Source: Protula sp. h YS-2021
Taxonomy: Eukaryota; Annelida; Polychaeta; Sabellida; Serpulidae
Assembly (NCBI GenBank): GCA_949752745.1
Contig: OX457032.1
Location: 11,419,543 to 11,483,542 of the forward strand
DNA: 64,000 nt
Reading direction: 5' to 3'
This document shows, piece after piece, positions 46,200 through 57,392 of this stretch (its first letter is position 1; the number at the start of each line of letters is the position of its first letter). The translations under genes and the position numbers were made by a program. The notes below the pieces were generated by a model. It saw only the letters and a list, made by a program, of their open reading frames with translations. It ran no database searches and had not been told where the DNA came from.

Positions 46200-48639
46200 C
46201 AGCCAATCAAAGTACCGTCACGAGATTCCCTTATCTCCTGGCGATACTTTAGCAAACTTAAGAGACTTGGAAAATTTACTTTCCTTAAACGCCTCCTTGC
46301 CCGTAGGAGGAAGACTAGGAAAGTTTTGGCAGCAATGGGCAGAAATGGGGGCGTCTCGAAGGGTAGTACGTTGGTTAAAGAGAGGTTACTCTCTACCTTT
46401 CAAACGAGACCGGAACGGGCTCAGGTGCCCTATTCCCCTAACCGCCCATGCGCCAAGACAACTAGTTACCTCTTATGCCAAGGGGTCAGAAAAAGACCGA
46501 GCTCTCCAAGAAATGCTACTGAGCTTGTCTCAAAAACAGGCGATAGAGGAAATGCCAGAAAATCAAATGGGTTTTTTCAGCAGAGTTTTTCTGGTTCCCA
46601 AGAAATCCGGAGGGTGGAGGCTGGTAATCGACCTTTCCCCCATAAACGGTTTTCTCCGAGTGATCACCTTTCAGATGGACACGGCCCAGGTGATAAAAGG
46701 GTCATTACGGGAAGGGATGTGGGGTACCTCCATAGATCTCTCCGATGCTTACCTCCATATTCCTCTCCATCGCTCGGCAAGAAAATTTCTAGCCTTTCAA
46801 GTAGGGAAAAGACGATTTTGGTTTCTGGCACTTCCCTTCGGTCTGGCTACGGCCCCGTACGTTTTCTCCAAGGTCATGAAAGTACTGAAAACATGGGCAC
46901 GGCTAGAAGGGATGTTAGTCTTTCAGTATCTGGACGACTGGTTTCTGGCGAACCAAGACAGGCAGGTAACCGAGAATCATACAATGTCTTTAGTTCGCAA
47001 GGCACTAGAGGTAGGTCTAGTAGTAAACCTAGCCAAGTCCGAACTAACCCCCAAACAGTCCATTACCTTTCTAGGGGAGTTTTGGGATCTGGCAATAGCA
47101 AAGGCGTTCCCTACGCCAGAACGCCGCCAGAGAATTGCAGATGCCATAAAAGGTATTTCCCCAGGAAAGAAGGTGAGATTACAGGCCATGGAATCGCTCC
47201 TCGGCCTGTTAGTGGCAACAGAGAAGACAGTCCCCCTGGGCCGTCTCCATTACAGGCCATTTCAAAGCCAGGTAAGATGGGCGTTGCATCAGGGTCGTTC
47301 ACCCGCAGCGAGGATGCAAGTTTCACAGGTAACCCTACAAGCCCTACGGTGGTGGTGCGATGTTCTAATTATGTCCGAAGGAATGCCATTTCAGCCCCCC
47401 CACCCCGGAGATAGAGATTCAGACCGATGCGTCCCATGCGGGGTGGGGAATTTATTGGAATGGTCAGGTATGGAAGGGCAAATGGCCACCCTCGCTTCAG
47501 TCCTACCACCATTGGCATCACTTCCACCCCTCCCCTCGCTTACTGAACCTCCACCTATGGTGTCTGACCAGTCCTTTCTGAAAAACAAGGGTTTTTCTAA
47601 GCAGGTGAGAGAGAAAATAGTAAACAGTCACAAGGGTTCAACGGCCAAAGTTTACAGGTCGCAGTGGAATAAATTTGCCGCTTGGTGTAGCACTTCTAAG
47701 CTAGATCCGTTTCAGGCTAGCCCAGCAGTGGTAGCGGATTTCCTCGATCACCTTTTCACGGAGGTGAAATTAAAGGTAAGTTCCATCGAGGGCTATAGGG
47801 CCGCTATAGGGTCAAGACTCAAAGCGTCTACAGGCTACGACCCGGGCGAAGATACTTCCCTATCACAGCTAGTAAGACATTTTAAAGTAAACTCCCCACC
47901 CTGCCCATCCAACATAGCGCAGTGGGATTTATCATTAGTCTTACAGTATCTTCAGCGCCCAGATATATTTAGTAAGGACGTGATTTCAGCAAAAAACGCA
48001 ACATTAAGATTCACGTTTTTATTGGCCTTAGCTTCGGGCAAAAGAAGAGGCGAAATCCATGCCCTAGACAGAAAGGTAAATAAAGATAAGGGTACATGGG
48101 AGAAGGTCACCCTAGTCCCTAGAGCAGGATTCATGGGAAAAACCCACATCATGACCCAAGGGATGGGAACGTTCGATCACATTACTCTCCCATCCCTACC
48201 AGATGACCCCGACTCAGACGGTCTGGTCTCTTTGTGTCCCGTCAAAGCGCTGCAACAGTATTTGGAAATGTCAGAGGCCTACCGATCAGAAAATCAGAAG
48301 GCTCTCATCATTTCGTTTATGCCGAAATTTAACAAAGATCTTTCGAAACAGTCGATCTCAAATTATATTAAAAGGATCATTTTGGCAGCCTATGACGATG
48401 CACAAATCGACCCTAACCCGTTAGGGGAATCAAACATCAAAGCCCATCAGGTAAGGCAAGTAGCCAATTCCCTCAGGGCGGTACGCAACGTGTCCCTTTC
48501 GGATATATTAAAAACAGGTTGTTGGGTTTCCCCCAACTCGTTTGTTAAATACTATCTGAAAGATTTTTCTCAAGATGAATTGTCTGGCTTATATTCATTA
48601 GGACCGTTCGTGGCTTCAGAAACGACCATTACAGGCTGA
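46111..48639 (+). CDS. DIRS pol: RT and tyrosine recombinase in one frame, RNase H disrupted
   Basis: 842 codons. RT signatures: LVIDLSPIN (171-179), DLSDAYLHIPL (209-219), LPFGLATAPY (241-250) and the active-site YLDD (273-276). Tyrosine recombinase: Arg645/646 in ASGKRRGEIHAL, His779 and Arg782 in KAHQVRQ, and nucleophile Tyr814/815 in FVKYYLKDF; the catalytic set looks intact. Between them, residues about 427-485 are RNase H sequence read out of frame after a C run at 47395-47401. The start of RNase H (TDAS, GWGIYWNGQ) is visible in another frame from about 47411, and the rest of the domain is missing before the LHLW-type linker that precedes the recombinase. A one-base shift and a deletion therefore place RT and recombinase in one frame. 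The fused product would lack RNase H. The start codon is uncertain; the frame overlaps gag. Confidence 0.88.
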   Translation: MRSHNSPLSSNRNPAPAARQRVRPHSRSGSSQSKYRHEIPLSPGDTLANLRDLENLLSLNASLPVGGRLGKFWQQWAEMGASRRVVRWLKRGYSLPFKRDRNGLRCPIPLTAHAPRQLVTSYAKGSEKDRALQEMLLSLSQKQAIEEMPENQMGFFSRVFLVPKKSGGWRLVIDLSPINGFLRVITFQMDTAQVIKGSLREGMWGTSIDLSDAYLHIPLHRSARKFLAFQVGKRRFWFLALPFGLATAPYVFSKVMKVLKTWARLEGMLVFQYLDDWFLANQDRQVTENHTMSLVRKALEVGLVVNLAKSELTPKQSITFLGEFWDLAIAKAFPTPERRQRIADAIKGISPGKKVRLQAMESLLGLLVATEKTVPLGRLHYRPFQSQVRWALHQGRSPAARMQVSQVTLQALRWWCDVLIMSEGMPFQPPHPGDRDSDRCVPCGVGNLLEWSGMEGQMATLASVLPPLASLPPLPSLTEPPPMVSDQSFLKNKGFSKQVREKIVNSHKGSTAKVYRSQWNKFAAWCSTSKLDPFQASPAVVADFLDHLFTEVKLKVSSIEGYRAAIGSRLKASTGYDPGEDTSLSQLVRHFKVNSPPCPSNIAQWDLSLVLQYLQRPDIFSKDVISAKNATLRFTFLLALASGKRRGEIHALDRKVNKDKGTWEKVTLVPRAGFMGKTHIMTQGMGTFDHITLPSLPDDPDSDGLVSLCPVKALQQYLEMSEAYRSENQKALIISFMPKFNKDLSKQSISNYIKRIILAAYDDAQIDPNPLGESNIKAHQVRQVANSLRAVRNVSLSDILKTGCWVSPNSFVKYYLKDFSQDELSGLYSLGPFVASETTITG
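47401..47582 (+). pseudogene. RNase H remnant in an alternative frame
   Basis: The frame reads EIQTDASHAGWGIYWNGQ, then WKGKWPP, and soon after LNLHLWCL and a stop near 47580. The first catalytic Asp (in TDAS) is present. The Glu and later Asp positions of the domain are absent, which points to an internal deletion. Confidence 0.72.
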
Positions 48640-49810
48640 GTGTTTCTGTTGTAGGAATGCTTCTCCCAAGTTTAAGAACAAGGGCAAGCACAAGAGTAAC
48701 TTCTCCAAGGGCCGTAATGGGAACAGTAACAACAACAACAAGCCACGAAAGTAACAACCTACAAGAAGGTCTTTCCTTCTTACTCCGAACATTTCGCCTT
48801 TCGCTCAGGTCCTTTGGACCATTTCGGTTCGTGCTTATATTAAGTTACGGACGAACGCTGGACGGTTATGTTTAATTAAGCATTTATTTACTCCGAAGTG
48901 TTCAGGATCGCATGTGTAATGAGTACAGCCCAGTCTTCGGTCTTACGGCTACTCGGATGCTTAAGTTTTGATCTCCTTTCTTCATGTTTTTCAGAAAGAA
49001 AGGGGGGGGGACCATGTCGGTCCCAGACGTACCCAGTGACCGTACACCCGTTGTAGCCGGAAGGCCGAAAGCCGGTTTATGGTTCATGGTATGAGGTACC
49101 ATAGTGTCATTATGGGCTTATGGGACCATAACGGCCCCATATAGGAAAACAGTCATAAATAAGCAAAATTTTTTCTGTTTTTCATTTTATGACGATTTAC
49201 AGTAGTTTTAGTACTATCTAGTCAATCGCTATGAGTTTATTTCAAATAAACGTGGTAATTTATCAAATGAGAAGAAGAAAAGTTAGACAGCGGACTCGCT
49301 TTCTTTTTCAAGTTTGAATTGCATGTCTTGTAAGACACTTCAGTCACTTTACTAGAAGTTTCAAAGAGTTTATTTGCGTAATTCCTATGGATTTACGATC
49401 GTTTTGTAGTACTTCTAAATAAACCTAATTGTTCATCAATACATAGCAAGTGAATAGTGAGAACTTGAGGAAGGGATCCATCCGGTGGGCGGTTGGAGGG
49501 GGATGGTGATAGTTCTCAAAAAAGATGATGGCATGGTTGGAAGCCTTCTCATCTCAACTGACAGTTGCTGTGATATTTTTTACTTTGTTACGATTTACCT
49601 TATGTTGAAAGACCGGAATGGTACGCCTCCGGACTTTATTTAGGAAATCATTAAAAGAATTGAAACTTAGCTGACAAGTTTTATTTCTTCTTTGCGTCGA
49701 GTGCACAGCACTCCTCGCCTATATGCAATGAGCTTTTACAAGCCATAGTGTAATTCGCGACCTTTTTGGGCAGTTCAAGAATGGCAGGCTCCCCTGCTCC
49801 GGACTCAAGT
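48640..49810. other. DIRS 3' internal region
   Basis: TTTCTGTTGTAG at 48643-48654 looks like an acceptor. It is followed by a short basic frame (SPKFKNKGKHKSNFSKGRNG, then several Asn and KPRK) that ends near 48752. This may be a spliced C-terminus or part of a third product. The remainder is non-coding, with AATAAA-like signals near 49245 and 49418. Confidence 0.4.
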
Positions 49811-49923
49811 CCCATTAAAAGTGGAGATAAGCGAATTCAAAGCTTTTGCGAAGTAAAACTATCGTTTTATTTCGTAAAACGAGCTTTTACGAGTAAAAGC
49901 GCAATTCGCGTTCTCCACTTTTA
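49811..49923 (+). repeat. DIRS internal complementary region
   Basis: The first half complements the left tip (AAGCTTTTGCGAAGTAAAA against 42889 on). The second half complements the right tip (CTATCGTTTTATTTCG against 50160-50209). This region templates the joining of the two ends during replication in DIRS elements. Confidence 0.9.
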
Positions 49924-49990
49924 ACTTTGATTTTAACCCGTCCCATCCATCCCCAACTAGCCTTGGCGTGTTTTACCGCCTTTTGGGGCT

Positions 49991-50209
49991 AAAAAGGGAA
50001 TGTCGTTTATACGAGACTAGCAGACGACGTCTCGGGCATTCTGATTGGCCATAGGATGGATGGAAGGGTTAGAGTATCTTGAACAGTACCTCAAAAAGTT
50101 CTTTTTTTATATTGCGTGGTAAATATTACTGGAAGGGAACCCATTAAAAGTGGAGAACGCGAATTGCGCTTTTACTCGTAAAAGCTCGTTTTACGAAATA
50201 AAACGATAG
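49991..50209 (+). repeat. DIRS right inverted terminal repeat
   Basis: Inverted match to 42889-43085 over about 160 bp, then a private tip ending ACGAAATAAAACGATAG. Confidence 0.88.
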
Positions 50210-51858
50210 ATTTGGTAACAATTTAAATTGTGTTATTATTATAAAGTTTAACACCCCGTTTAATTAGGAAGTTCTTTTTTTTTTTTCTTTTTTTTTTTTG
50301 TTGGGTAAAAATAGGGACATTTCCAAACTTGGCCCTCCACGTCAAACGGTCGTTTTAGAATATCATGGATACAAAAAGTAACCAGTTTGGTTGTGAGCCC
50401 CTTCCACGAAAAAAACTTTTTCAAAACATGGAATCATCTCAAAAATGTTAGACAGGGCAATGAATACCGCCCCTCCCTTCGACGGAAACACATTGTGTTG
50501 AAATCTATAGCCGTCTCCAAACGAGGGATTGAATAATGTGCAGACTTGAAGACCTCACCTCCCCCCCCCCCCCCCCCCTCCCCCCAACTATCTAACCACC
50601 ACTGCCTATTGCTCTTTTTGGCTGTTAATACGCACACATGAGCAATAATCAATATGCTTGTCGTAGGCTATACACAAAGCAGTGCTACGCAAGTAGACCT
50701 CATAGCTGTGCGTGGGTTCAATAAATAGACCCATCGTGTTCTGCAAATATCAGCTGCTTGCATCGATGCGAACAAAGAATACCATTCCTAGGCTAAAACC
50801 GCACGTCTAACACAGCATGGAAGCTTGTTCTCAGTATTACAGGATAACCACGGCTTCGTAGCAAATTCCAGAAGCTCTACGAAAACCAGGAATATATTTT
50901 GCAATAATTAAGGTGAGGTCACTTCCCGTTACCAGGCGATTATGATATATGTGTTTGTATAACACGTGTGTAACTCAGCATATGGAAACACCATCAGATC
51001 GTAGACTTCTGTGCTTGTAAAACATCCATTTTGTATTTTAAACGCCGAAGACAAAGACAGAAAATAAGCTGTGTGTTTGTGTGTGGGTAGGGTTGGGCGC
51101 TCGGGGAAAGGGCTGTGTATGAGCGCTTTCTTTTAGGGGGTGTGATCTTACGCACCCCATCATGGTTACACCCCTGCTCCCCCTCCCCCCTCCCCCCCAC
51201 ACACATACACACCAGTAACTTCAAAAGCAATCTAGAAGGTTTAACTTGTGTTCATATAAAAGGTACTGGAAACTCGCGACTTCATGTGATTTTTTTGAAC
51301 TGGAACAATTTAACAATTTAAAAAATTCGTCTGATTTTAAACCCGTTTCTTTCTTTCGTTTCCTTTTAGCGTTTCATTTTTTTTTAAGGAAGCACAAAAT
51401 GGTCGCGCGAATTGCCCACCATTTCTCATGGCCTTGAACAGATGTCCACACTTGGATCTTCCTCTGTCTGTGGGGTTATAACAACATTTGTTGTGTGTAA
51501 AAATCATCATTTAATAATACCAGTCTTTCACACTGTGTTTGACAAAACAAACCCCAATTCCTTTGATGCTATACAAGTCAGGGTTGGTATTCAGATAATC
51601 GTCTGTCTGGGACACACTTCATGAACCTCGCAAGGAGGGGGTGGGGAGGAGGGCGTGGGGAGGATTGGGTGGGGAGAAGGAGGAGGGGGTCCGGTCGAGG
51701 GTTAACGCTGTCCTTTTCATCTTTAAAATGACGGATATGATAGTCAAGTTTGAAAATAGCTGATTACCAATTGCATACGTAAGGGCGAGTTTATGAAGTT
51801 GGGGAGGGGGGGTGCGTTAGGCCAAGTTTTTTTTTCTTTTTGGAACATTATTGTTTCG
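50210..51858. other. Unassigned intergenic DNA
   Basis: Contains T-rich runs at 50273-50300, a C18 run at 50561-50578 and G-rich stretches at 51630-51690. No gene is recognised. Confidence 0.45.
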
Positions 51859-52846
51859 TTATTCCTACTTGCATACAAAGTTTGTAAATAGGTATGTTTT
51901 GATAGACATTCCTGCTGTTTATTCCCCCATTTTTTGTTGATTTTGTTTGTTTATTTGTTTGTTTGTTTTTGTTGGCTTGTTTTTTTTTTTTTTTTGCTTG
52001 CTTTTTCAGTTTTAGCACTGGATGCTTTCCAGAGAACTCCTCCTACACTGTTTACGTAGAAAGATGAAATTTGGCTTACGGATAGCGGATGAAGAGACAC
52101 AAATATTTTTTAGCTTGAGCTTCAAGCTCAAGATCAAATTAAGGCCCAAAGTATTTTTTACCTGAAAGTGGTTTCTGGAAAACCCCTCGTACAAGTTTTG
52201 ACGGAGTAAGACAACATTTGGAACCGAATGAGACCTCACGAAATCTGCAATTTTTCCTCACTGTATCCTTCAAGGTCAAACTGAGGTCAAGATATTTTTC
52301 AAAACCCTATTTATCGTGGAAAATGTCCAAATATAGGCACAGATATAGAGGAAAATAAGACCTCTTGAAATCCGGACTCTTTTTTTTTTTTTTTTTTTTT
52401 GCCTAACCTCCAAAGTTAAGGTCAAATTGAGGTCCAAATATTAAAAAAAAAAACTATTTGTTACACCCAGTACACTTTATTTAAGAAGTACCTGTGTGAC
52501 CTTGACATTCTGGGTCATGGTCAAGGTGAAAAATCGCCATTATCTTGAAAACGGTTAGAGGCAGAGTGAGAGGTGCCGTAGTGATTTAGACCCCGTTTAG
52601 AGTGAGAAGTACCTCGGTGACCTTGATCTCGTTCATGGTCAAGGTCAAAAACCGCGGAAATTGACTATTTCGACAAAATGGAACGGTTAGTTGAAGAGTG
52701 GCTTTTAGTCCATTTTTTCGATCATTTGGGCCCAAAATAGCTTACCAGCGAGGTACCTTGATATCTTTGACCGCCCCCTCCATGTAAAACATACATTTTT
52801 GTCTCTTGCGGTTTTTGCATGTAGGTCATTACGCTATCTAGCGGAA
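51859..52846 (+). mobile_element. Helitron-like element H6, 3' tip lost
   Basis: The 5' head is TTATTCCTACTTGCATAC...GTTTGTAAATAGG. The partner TTGCATGTAGG recurs at 52815-52825, followed by a hairpin TTACGCTA-TC-TAGCGGAA. The expected CGGTCTAG is replaced by the head of the next element at 52847. The interior has diluted GGTCAAGGTCAAA clusters. Confidence 0.6.
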
Positions 52847-52922
52847 TTATGTCTCCCCGACCAAGGGGAGACATATAGTGTTTGTACGTTCTGTGTGTGT
52901 GTATGTGTGTACGTGTGTGTGT

Positions 52923-52959
<37 letters not shown>

Positions 52960-54110
52960 AGTCTGTTGTGAACAAAGTGTTGTGTGCAAGATATCTCGAG
53001 AACGAAACGTCGGATCAACTTCAAACTTGATCGAATTATTCCTTGGTAAGGTCGGACGGTTCTATCAACTTTTGACGCATGTCACGTGATTAGGGCAAGC
53101 GTATGACGTCATTACGTAAAAATCTTGCGTGCGAAATTTCTCAGCCGCTGAACATCGGAGAAAGTTGAAACTTGGTGGAATTGTTGCTTGGTTGGTCCGA
53201 AAGACGCTGTAGATTTTTTTCGCGAGCACAACGAACGAATGCGGCGTATTACGTCATCACGTAAAATATGTATATATTTTGAACAAGATCTTGTGTGCAA
53301 AATATCTCGATAACGGAAAGTTCTATCGACTTCAAATTTTATACCAGTATTCCTTGGGTCAGTCGGCGGGTTCTACCAATTTTTGGCGCATGTCAGGTGA
53401 TTAAGGGAGGCGTATGACGTCATTACGTAAAAATCTTCTGTGCAAAATTTCTCAGCCGCTGAACATCGGAGAAAGTTGAAACTTGGTGGGATTGTTGCTT
53501 GGGTGGTCCGAAAGACTCTATAGAATTTTTTCGCGAGTAGAACGAACGAGTGCGGCGTATGACGTCATCACGTAAAATATGTTTATATTATAAACAAGGT
53601 CTTGTGTGCAAAATATCTCGATAACGGAAAGTCCTATCGACTTCAAATTTTATATGAATATTCCTTGGGCCAGCCGGACTGTTCTATCAATTTTTGGCGT
53701 GTCACGTGATTAGGGCAGGTGTATGACGTCATTGCGTAAAAATCTTGTGTGCGAAATTTCTCAGCTGCTGGACGCCGGGGAAAGCTGAAACTTGGTGGGA
53801 TTATTGCTTGGTAGGTCCGAAAGAAACTTTAAATATTTTTCGCAAGTAGAACGAACGAAAGCGGCGTATGACGTCATCGCGTAAAATATGTATATTTTGA
53901 ACCAGATCTTTTATGCGTAATATCTCGATAACGGAAAGTCATATCGACATAAAATTTTATATGGATATTCCTTGGTTCAGTCAGACGACTTTTGACCGGT
54001 AAAAAGTTATCTATTCTTTAAAAAAAAATATATCGACATCGGAAAGTGGGATCGACTTTAAATTTGGTGTAGTTATTCCTCGGATAAATCAAACGGTTTT
54101 GTTAAACATT
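52847..54110 (+). mobile_element. Helitron-like element H7 with 309-bp internal tandem repeats
   Basis: The 5' head is TTATGTCTCCCCGACC, then AAGGGGAGACATA, followed by a GT microsatellite. Then come three to four copies of a roughly 309-bp monomer, each with AATATCTCGATAACGGAAAG, GTATGACGTCATTACG and AGTTGAAACTTGGTGG. The 3' end is not recognisable. No ORF. Confidence 0.6.
52893..52958. repeat. (GT)n microsatellite
   Basis: Imperfect GT tract directly after the H7 head, a position where related heads elsewhere carry GTCC or GTCT runs. Confidence 0.92.
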
Positions 54111-54884
54111 ATTAAACTCGTATAGAAAATTAGGAAAGGTGCATAACGTCAACACCCCCCCCTCCACCCCAGTTTCCTCATTTTTGGCTGCTTTGTTATC
54201 TATGCATGGGTGTTAACTGCGCTGGGGATTTCGGAAGATTTTCCGGAATATTCTCTAGTGTTACTGCATTCTTTAGAAAGCTTCAAAGCAGTAACAGCAT
54301 TATTGTCGGTCCATTGCTATTTGTTATTGCCTGAAATTGAGCTTTTTGTGCATTTCTCATCTATGGCTGTTACGTAACGTGCCACTCAGTCAGGGGTCAG
54401 TGTCAGTTGCGGTGCATGATGGAGTCGTTATCTAGGAGGTCATGGAATTCTATTGTCGTATTATAGCTCTAAGCAGCTCTAGCTATTGATTTTTTTTTCG
54501 CCTCATACTTGATTAGGTTGCCAAGATGTGCTATATATAGGAGCCATGTTGTATCGATTAGCATTGTTTGCTGAACATTTTTCGCTATTAAATTGGGTCG
54601 TCCGATATCTTGTGTTATGAGGAGCAGCTCACCATTTTGCCAACGAAATGCCTCCCCCTTCTCCCACCGAGGTGCGTCATCTGATGCGCAGTTATGAAGA
54701 ATGCCTTCCTAGTGCTATTTTGCCGATGGGAATGTGCGAAGACAAGGTAGTCTATCATGGCTATAACTACACTTAGGGTACAGACCGTTACCGTTGCCTT
54801 GGGTAAAAGGGTTAGAGTTGTGTTTATAGTCGGACCTACAGTAAATAGCTGGGGGGAGGGGCGTGTGGAGGTTGATGGTTAGCA
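54111..54884. other. Unassigned DNA
   Basis: No gene or clear repeat is recognised. Confidence 0.4.
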
Positions 54885-55170
54885 AAAAAAAAACCCCGAC
54901 CGCCTTCAAGACCTGGATAAAAAGATGTAAAGTAAGAACCGTTTGTCGTGACCCCTTCCACATTCAGGTAAAAAGACGTACGGTAAAACCTGCCTGTCTT
55001 GACCACCTTCCAGACCCGGATAAAAATGTAACGTACAGTAAAACTGCTATAGTGACCAACTTCAGATCTGGATAAGAGGGGCCTACAGTAAAACCCGTTT
55101 TAGCGACCACCTTCCAGATTCCGATAAAAAAAGATGCTAATTTATATCTGTTTCAGTGACCACCATCTGT
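54885..55170. repeat. Degenerate ~60-bp tandem repeat
   Basis: About five copies of a unit containing TACAGTAAAACC, GACCACCTTCCAGA and CCGGATAAAAA, each differing by 10-20 per cent. Confidence 0.78.
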
Positions 55171-56248
55171 TTGGTTTATTTTGAGTTTATTTTGAGTTTT
55201 TTTACAATGAATAAAGGTTATGTTTGCAGAAATGAATATTTTTTTTCAGTTTGGGGGGGGGGGGGTCATGGGTTTAGTCGGGGAGACATTTGTTTTTGTT
55301 CACAAAAACAAGAAACTAAGTAGGTATCGATTGAAAGTGTGTAATATAAGCCTGCACTCTTATGATTTGTGTGCACTGGCCTCTCTAGTTAGGTCTAGTT
55401 ATTGTTTTATTGTGTATATGTGGGAGGGGAGAGGGCTAACTGTCTTGTGACCTTGCAGTACCCTTGAAGCAAGACCTGCAGATTATTGCTTTGTAAATAG
55501 TCAGGGCTGTCACATTTAACATTTTTGGATCACTATAAATGCGCCAGTGGCGTAACTGTGGGTCATGCGTAACGAGTGGCAAGGTTTGCAATAAAAATTT
55601 CTTCAACCAACTTGTTAAAAGGGTTTGGCAAAAGTAAATTTTGTTCTATATAAATTAACCTTGGCCCAATTAAATCAGTCAGTGGGTATTGCGAAGGAAA
55701 CGGGGTTTTCGGTGCGGAGAGGGGGTGGAGGGGGCGTGAGCAGATGGGAGTGAAACAGCATAGCAACAACACAAAACTTACCATCAGAATGGTTGGCGAA
55801 AAACTGGCTCATGGACTGCAGTTGTCGGTGGGGGGGGGGGGGGGGGGGAGAGAGTGTGGTGGAGGGCGGTTACGTGGAGGAAACTAAATACGTGAATACT
55901 TTTATAAATTTTTACACGTGGGAATTTTCAAGTCCCATGTAGTGAATTGAATTCGTTGATTCGGTAAAGTGTTTACGTATGATTCCTTTTTCTTTTTCCG
56001 CATAACCTTGTCCTGCAAACTCGTCGCCCTCGCTAGGGCGAGTACGACCAAAATTTGGTAGAGACATACTGCAGCATGTCTAGATAGTCCATCTCATTTT
56101 TTCAGAAATTTATTAACATTTTACGTGCAAAAAAGGACATTGAAATTTTGCCATGGAAGCCCACGTATAAGGTATAGTGGCTATCAGCACAGTCTGTGTG
56201 TGCGCGCTTTGTGTTGTATCGTTAAGCTGAACAGCAAATATCTCATCG
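55171..56248. other. Unassigned intergenic DNA
   Basis: G13 at 55253-55265 and G19 at 55830-55848. Near 56025-56060 a palindrome TCGCCCTCGCTAGGGCGA is followed by CCAAAATTTGGTAGAG, like a truncated Helitron-like repeat. No gene is recognised. Confidence 0.4.
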
Positions 56249-56352
56249 GGGATACTTATGTCACATATGTGGGGACGCTTATCTCACATACCTGGGGGAT
56301 GCTTATCTCACATGCCTGGGGGATGCTTATCTCACATACCTGGGGATGCTTA
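56249..56352. repeat. 27-28 bp tandem repeat
   Basis: Four copies of a unit like GATGCTTATCTCACATACCT + GGGG. Confidence 0.88.
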
Positions 56353-57077
56353 CCTCCACACTTGCTAGTAAGTTGTATTTACATTATAAATGAGTGAAAG
56401 TTAACTGATTTGCAGGCTTTCGCCGTTTTGTCTTTCTTTTTTATTTTTAATTTATTTATTTATTGGCATTATTGATACTTATTTATCTTTTTTATTTGGC
56501 TTTATTTCCAAAAGAGTTTCTAACATTTATTTCTAAATGCGAATTCCGTGCTTCTTGCATTGCTTTCGTCTTGTCATTTAGGGTTTCCTCAAGTCCCTGC
56601 CGATAAAAATAAAATAAATAACAATTAAACGTTCCTTTACATGAAGATTGATCCGTCCATTTCCTGCAAAAATGTTACAATATGACGTAACATCAATGAT
56701 ATAACAATAGTATGATTTAACATTTTGACTTCTCAGCTATTGCGGATTGTAGGTGCATATGGTAATCCACATGACAACATTCCAGGTATGGCAAAATTAG
56801 AGGGGGTGGGGGAGGGAGTCGCTCTTCTGCAGTTGCCTTAATTTCTTTGCGACGCCGATTTTTCGACATCTGCATAAATCGTCGATTGTCCCAAATTTAT
56901 TGAACGTTGCACCAAAGACGTTAATTACACGTCAGAAAAAGTTGGGTTCTCGACAACGAAAAGTAACGCCACATCTAAAGAGCGTTTTTATCCAACGGAT
57001 GCTAAAGACGCTCAGTAGATATGATCTGTGGCCGCGATAAATGACAACCAAATTAGAACTAGGCTCTTTCTTGCGAA
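56353..57077. other. AT-rich DNA and CAACGTY-type repeat
   Basis: From about 56870 on, TTGAACGTTGCACC and ATCCAACGGATG-type motifs match the dispersed repeat at 3240-3610. No gene is recognised. Confidence 0.4.
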
Positions 57078-57165
57078 AGTATGGTTGTTGTTGTTGTTGT
57101 TGTTGTTGTTGTTGCTGTTGTTGTTGTTGCTGTTGTTGTTGTTTTTGTTTTGTTTTGCTTTGTTT
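57078..57165. repeat. (TTG)n microsatellite
   Basis: Imperfect TTG/GTT tract grading into T-rich GTTTT repeats. The poly-Gln frame on the minus strand is not a gene. The CAACGTY repeat continues after it to about 57350. Confidence 0.93.
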
Positions 57166-57392
57166 TGCTTTTTTGCGAGCAAAGTCAGCGTCTACACGTC
57201 GATGTTCATCCAACATCTTTTCAACGTTATGTCAAAGATGTTGGTTTGTGGTCGCCACCAATCGAAACCAACTCACAACTAGGTTTAATCTTGTGACTTG
57301 GCCCGGCTCACCGACTGCACCCCAGATCGACGTTTTATCAATGTCAGTATCTTTACTGGGTAACACCATGTCAAAAGCTATGTTGCGTAGAG

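Larger units (their letters stand above)
42889..50209 (+). mobile_element. DIRS-type tyrosine-recombinase retrotransposon
   Basis: About 7.3 kb. DIRS elements are copied through reverse transcription and inserted by a tyrosine recombinase rather than a DDE integrase, so they make no target duplication. The left inverted repeat (42889-43085) and right inverted repeat (49991-50209) share CCATTAAAAGTGG, GGTAAATATTAC and GACGTCGTCTGC blocks in opposite orientation. The unique outer tips of both are complemented back to back at 49811-49923, the hallmark internal complementary region. Gag-, RT-, RNase H- and recombinase-coding parts lie between in the usual order. Gag has a stop and a frameshift, and RNase H is mostly missing, so this copy should be inactive. 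A decayed relative lies at 19428-23358. Confidence 0.92.

Noticed and set aside
46326..47414. 362-codon frame overlapping DIRS pol
   Set aside because: Shadow of the pol frame; no RT motifs in this frame.
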